In this document: in pieces, positions 4,918 to 7,036 of the stretch
Numbering within the stretch: the stretch's first letter is position 1
Layout of the letters: every line of letters begins with the position of its first letter
Assembly (NCBI GenBank): GCA_016207445.1
Contig: JACQPS010000206.1
Location: forward strand, 1-7,036
Length of the DNA: 7,036 nucleotides
Reading direction: 5' to 3'
Origin: Gemmatimonadota bacterium
Lineage (GTDB): Bacteria; Gemmatimonadota; Gemmatimonadetes; Longimicrobiales; RSA9
Made by a program: the position numbers and the translations under genes
The notes under the pieces: model-generated
Told to the model about the DNA's origin: nothing
Database searches by the model: none
What the model saw: the letters and a program-made list of their open reading frames with translations, nothing else

Positions 4918-5928
4918 GCGGAAGGGACGAAACGGCGAATTCTGACGGGAGACCGGCCGACGGGCCGGCTGCACCTGGGCCATTGGGTCGGCAGCCTGGC
5001 GAACCGAGTGCGGCTCCAGCACGAGCACGACTGCTTCTTCATCATCGCGGACGTGCATACGCTCACCACACGCCCCGAGAAGGAGGCGATCGCGGAGCTG
5101 CCGGACAATATCCGCGAGATGGTGCTGGACTACCTGGCGGCGGGGATCGATCCGGAGCGCTGCACCATTTTCGTGCAGTCGGCGATCCCCGAGACGGCCG
5201 AGCTGAATCTGATCTTCGAGATGCTGGTCTCACTGCCGCGACTGGAGCGGCTCCCCAGCATCAAGGAAATGGCGGAGGCGGCGCATCTGGAGGTGCTGCC
5301 CTTCGGTCTGGTCGGCTACCCGGTGCTGCAGGCGGCGGACATCCTGCTGCCACGGGCGGACCTGGTGCCGGTGGGGCGGGACAACGTGCCGCACGTCGAG
5401 GTGACGCGCGAGATCGCGCGCCGCTTCAACAGCTTGTACGGCGCGGTGTTCCCGGAGCCGGATGTGCTGGTGAGCGAGACACCGGTGCTGCCGGGGATCT
5501 ACGGCGAGCAGAAGATGTCGAAGTCGCTCGACAACGCGATCTTCCTGTCCGACTCGGCGCAGGAGGTCGAGCAGCGCGTGCGGCAGATGTACACGGACCC
5601 GAAGCGCGTGCGCGCGGACATCCCCGGCACCGTGGAGGGCAACCCCGTCTTCGTCTACCACGACGTCTTCAACCCGGACCGCGAGGAGGTCGAGGACCTG
5701 AAGCAGCGGTACCGGCGGGGCAAGGTCGGCGACGTCGAGGTCAAGCAGAAGCTGGCGCGGGCGCTGAACGCGTTCCTGGCCCCGATCCGCGAGCGGCGCT
5801 CGCAGTACGCGTCCAGGCACGGCGTGGTGGAGGAGATCCTGGTCGAGGGGAACCGCCGCATGCGCGCGGCCGCGGGCGAGACGATGCTGCGCGTACGGGA
5901 AGCCATGGGAATGACATACTTCCGCTGA
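4915..5928 (+). CDS. trpS: Tryptophanyl-tRNA synthetase (TrpRS)
   Basis: A 337-aa class Ic aminoacyl-tRNA synthetase that charges tRNA-Trp using ATP in the cytoplasm. The Rossmann-fold signatures are present: PTGRLHLGH (15-23, the HIGH-type motif HLGH at 20-23), YPVLQAADILL (135-145) and KMSKS (200-204). The MYTDP and VEGNPVFVYHDVF stretches and the helical C-terminal tRNA-binding part (255-337) complete a full-length family member. The usual GEDQ ahead of the ELTREIARRFN-type helix is GRDN here (154-157), placing it in a divergent TrpRS subgroup. The start is TTG 4915: GGAGG at 4905-4909 is 5 nt away, and the product begins MAEGTKRRILTGDRPTG as expected. GTG 4912 is possible but only 2 nt from the Shine-Dalgarno sequence. 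An ATG far upstream (4735) would add about 60 implausible residues. A structured leader precedes it. Confidence 0.95.
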   Translation: MAEGTKRRILTGDRPTGRLHLGHWVGSLANRVRLQHEHDCFFIIADVHTLTTRPEKEAIAELPDNIREMVLDYLAAGIDPERCTIFVQSAIPETAELNLIFEMLVSLPRLERLPSIKEMAEAAHLEVLPFGLVGYPVLQAADILLPRADLVPVGRDNVPHVEVTREIARRFNSLYGAVFPEPDVLVSETPVLPGIYGEQKMSKSLDNAIFLSDSAQEVEQRVRQMYTDPKRVRADIPGTVEGNPVFVYHDVFNPDREEVEDLKQRYRRGKVGDVEVKQKLARALNAFLAPIRERRSQYASRHGVVEEILVEGNRRMRAAAGETMLRVREAMGMTYFR

Positions 5929-5961
5929 CCGCATATTTCTTGCAGCTCCTTCCACTCTGCA

Positions 5962-5996
5962 ACGGCGCGCCGGCTCACGGCGCGCCGTCCAGTTTT
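5962..5996 (+). terminator. Hairpin after trpS, probable weak intrinsic terminator
   Basis: A perfect 10-bp stem ACGGCGCGCC (5962-5971) with GGCGCGCCGT (5979-5988), a 7-nt loop, then CCAG and four T (5993-5996). It lies 33 nt after the trpS stop. The short, offset T-run makes it a weaker candidate than the other terminators here. Each arm contains the self-complementary octamer GGCGCGCC, so it could equally be a protein-binding double palindrome ahead of the next gene. Confidence 0.6.
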
Positions 5997-6016
5997 CGCC
6001 CACCGAGGAGGCGTTC

Positions 6017-6370
6017 ATGGCACGCGACGAGTGGCTTTCCCGTTCGCCCCGGCGCTCGCACGACGAGTGGGACGAGGCCGGCCCGCGTGAGCAGTGGGAG
6101 GACACGCAGGGCCGTTACCCGCGCGTGGGCTGGGGCGAAGATCGGTGGGGTTCCGAAGCGTGGCGGCGCGTGGGCCGCGAGCGCGGGTGGGAGGGCCGGG
6201 ACAGCGTCGGCTACGGCTGGCCCGACGGCGCGCGCCGCACCTACGGCTGGCCGCTGGATCACGGCGGCGAGTTCCGTGGCGGCTACGGCGAGAGTTACTA
6301 CGAGGGCGGCTTCGAGCAGCGCGGCCGCCTCAGGCGCCCGCGTCGCCGCGAGGAGGATTTCGGCTGGTAG
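6017..6370 (+). CDS. Trp/Arg/Gly-rich low-complexity hypothetical protein
   Basis: A 117-aa protein that I cannot assign to a family. The ATG at 6017 has a near-ideal ribosome binding site (GAGGAGG, 5 nt upstream), and a strong terminator follows, so it is very likely a real gene. Composition is extreme: about 23 Arg, 21 Gly, 10 Trp, 6 Tyr, and no Lys, Ile, Cys or Asn. Aromatics are evenly spaced among G/R/E/D residues (GYGWPDGARRTYGWP, about 65-79; EFRGGYGESYYEGGFEQ, 85-101), and a basic patch RLRRPRRR (104-111) precedes the final EEDFGW. There is no signal peptide or membrane segment. Such sequence suggests an intrinsically disordered protein, possibly binding nucleic acid. The N-terminal RDEW and RSHDEW pieces recall W/G/D-rich tails seen on some bacterial stress proteins, but that is only an impression. 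It appears monocistronic. Confidence 0.75.
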   Translation: MARDEWLSRSPRRSHDEWDEAGPREQWEDTQGRYPRVGWGEDRWGSEAWRRVGRERGWEGRDSVGYGWPDGARRTYGWPLDHGGEFRGGYGESYYEGGFEQRGRLRRPRRREEDFGW

Positions 6371-6388
6371 TTCCCGCCGTTCAGGCAG

Positions 6389-6430
6389 GAGCAGCGGCCC
6401 GGCCGAAGCGCGCCGGGCCGCGCTCTTTTT
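6389..6430 (+). terminator. Strong intrinsic terminator after the Trp/Arg-rich protein gene
   Basis: GCGGCCCGGC (6394-6403) pairs perfectly with GCCGGGCCGC (6412-6421). Past one bulged A (6393) the stem continues, GAGC (6389-6392) with GCTC (6422-6425), giving 14 bp. Five T follow (6426-6430). It lies about 20 nt after the stop codon. Confidence 0.92.
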
Positions 6431-6557
6431 CTGGCATCGGCGCTGGCCGCGATTCCGCGCCGCGCCTATGTTGCGAGTTTGGTTCGCTCGCCCTCGACGA
6501 AGTCAGCTTTTGCTGCGACAGCCGCAGTCTGCTCTCCACCCTCGCGAGGAGGCGCGC

Positions 6558-6920
6558 ATGGGACAGCCCGTGGTGCACTTCGAGGTCTACGGCAAGGAGC
6601 CCGACCAGCTGGGCAAGTTCTACGGTGAGCTGTTCGGCTGGAATGTCCAGACCATGCCGGACATGAACTACACCATGGTACGGACGGAAGCCGGCAAGGG
6701 GATCGATGGCGGGATCATGGCCGCACCGCAGGGCCAATCCAACGGCCTGACCTTCTACATCGAGGTGGACGACCTGCGCAAGTACCTGGAGCGGATCGAG
6801 AAGGTGGGCGGCAAGACCATCGTGCCGCCGACCGACATCCCGAAGGTGGTCAGCTTCGCGCTGTTCCAGGACCCGCAGGGGAACGTGGTGGGGCTGGTCG
6901 CGAGCGCGATGCCCGAGTGA
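6558..6920 (+). CDS. VOC (glyoxalase/bleomycin-resistance/dioxygenase superfamily) protein
   Basis: A 120-aa single-domain protein of the vicinal oxygen chelate fold. It shows the paired beta-alpha-beta-beta-beta modules. Module one is VVHFEVYGKEPDQLGKFYGELFGW (5-28), including the characteristic FYxxLFGW; module two is TFYIEVDDLRKYLERIEKVGGKTIVPP (65-91). The C-terminal FQDPQGNVVGLV (103-114) is the usual DPxGNxxGL ending, although the glutamate that often ligates metal there is absent. His7 and Glu69 lie at positions used as metal ligands in relatives. With an incomplete metal set, the substrate and even enzymatic activity are uncertain; glyoxalase I itself is not claimed. The ATG at 6558 has an excellent Shine-Dalgarno sequence (GAGGAGG, about 5 nt upstream). 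It is separated from the preceding gene by a strong terminator, so it is a separate unit with its promoter in 6431-6540 (TATGTT at 6467-6472 is a possible -10). Confidence 0.9.
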   Translation: MGQPVVHFEVYGKEPDQLGKFYGELFGWNVQTMPDMNYTMVRTEAGKGIDGGIMAAPQGQSNGLTFYIEVDDLRKYLERIEKVGGKTIVPPTDIPKVVSFALFQDPQGNVVGLVASAMPE

Positions 6921-6939
6921 GCGCCGTGCTTGCAAGCGA

Positions 6940-6963
6940 GCCCGACGCCCGAAGGCGGCGGGC
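6940..6963 (+). terminator. Hairpin after the VOC gene (terminator-like, no U-tract)
   Basis: GCCCGACGCC (6940-6949) pairs with GGCGGCGGGC (6954-6963) with one mismatch around a CGAA tetraloop, starting 19 nt after the VOC stop. No T-run follows, so intrinsic termination is unproven; it may be an mRNA-stabilising 3' hairpin. A perfect palindrome GCTTGCAAGC lies just before it (6928-6937). The remaining sequence to 7036 shows nothing else supportable. Confidence 0.35.
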
Positions 6964-7036
6964 CCGGCCCAACCCACAGGCGCGCCGGACGACGCCGCGT
7001 CCCGACCGCGCCGGCGCGATCCGCGTCGCATGAGCC

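Noticed and set aside
4983..6920. Plus-strand open frame of 645 codons that reaches the VOC gene
   Set aside because: The frame happens to stay open through trpS and the Trp/Arg-rich gene, but only the last part (from ATG 6558, with its own ribosome binding site and an upstream terminator) is coding.
1..7036. CRISPR array, tRNA/rRNA genes, transposase or integrase
   Set aside because: No regularly spaced repeats, cloverleaf-like sequence, rRNA segments or mobile-element coding motifs were seen on either strand.

Overview
This is an ordinary chromosomal stretch from a G+C-rich bacterium (roughly two thirds or more G+C by eye, with strong G/C preference at third codon positions). No plasmid, phage, insertion-sequence, CRISPR, rRNA or tRNA signature was seen. 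The gene mix (PriA, lone HNH protein, Yip1-type membrane protein, PTPS-like enzyme, DUF892 protein, TrpRS, VOC protein) and GGAGG-type ribosome binding sites would suit a Gemmatimonadota-like or other high-GC bacterium. That placement is a guess, not a phylogenetic result.

Layout: (1) 2-1081 (+), the C-terminal half of the replication-restart helicase PriA, cut by the window edge. (2) 1086-1133, a G-rich/C-rich hairpin, then a good sigma70-type promoter (1153-1181) driving an HNH-nuclease family gene (1282-1854, +) that ends in a textbook intrinsic terminator (1873-1903). (3) A short stretch with at most one doubtful small secreted-protein ORF. (4) A two-gene minus-strand operon (3087 to 2086): a small unknown protein, then a Yip1-domain membrane protein whose ATG directly abuts the upstream stop. 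(5) Divergently, a plus-strand pair: a 6-pyruvoyl-tetrahydropterin synthase/QueD-family enzyme (3205-3645), possibly leaderless, overlapped 4 nt by a 113-residue unknown protein (3642-3983). (6) Tail-to-tail with that pair, a DUF892 ferritin-like gene (4470 to 3961, -). (7) A 440-bp divergent intergenic region full of inverted repeats, including a multi-arm G-rich/C-rich structure just upstream of trpS. (8) trpS (4915-5928, +), probably starting at TTG. (9) A hairpin, then a gene for a strange Trp/Arg/Gly-rich protein with no Lys, Ile, Cys or Asn (6017-6370), ending in a strong terminator. (10) A single-domain VOC (glyoxalase-fold) gene (6558-6920).

The genes do not form one pathway. The genuine functional groupings are the minus-strand 103-aa/Yip1 pair and the PTPS/113-aa pair. 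I found no convincing new multi-gene system. The items most worth a second look are the Trp/Arg-rich low-complexity protein, the eukaryote-like PTPS motif with its overlapping partner, and the structured intergenic DNA upstream of trpS and downstream of priA.
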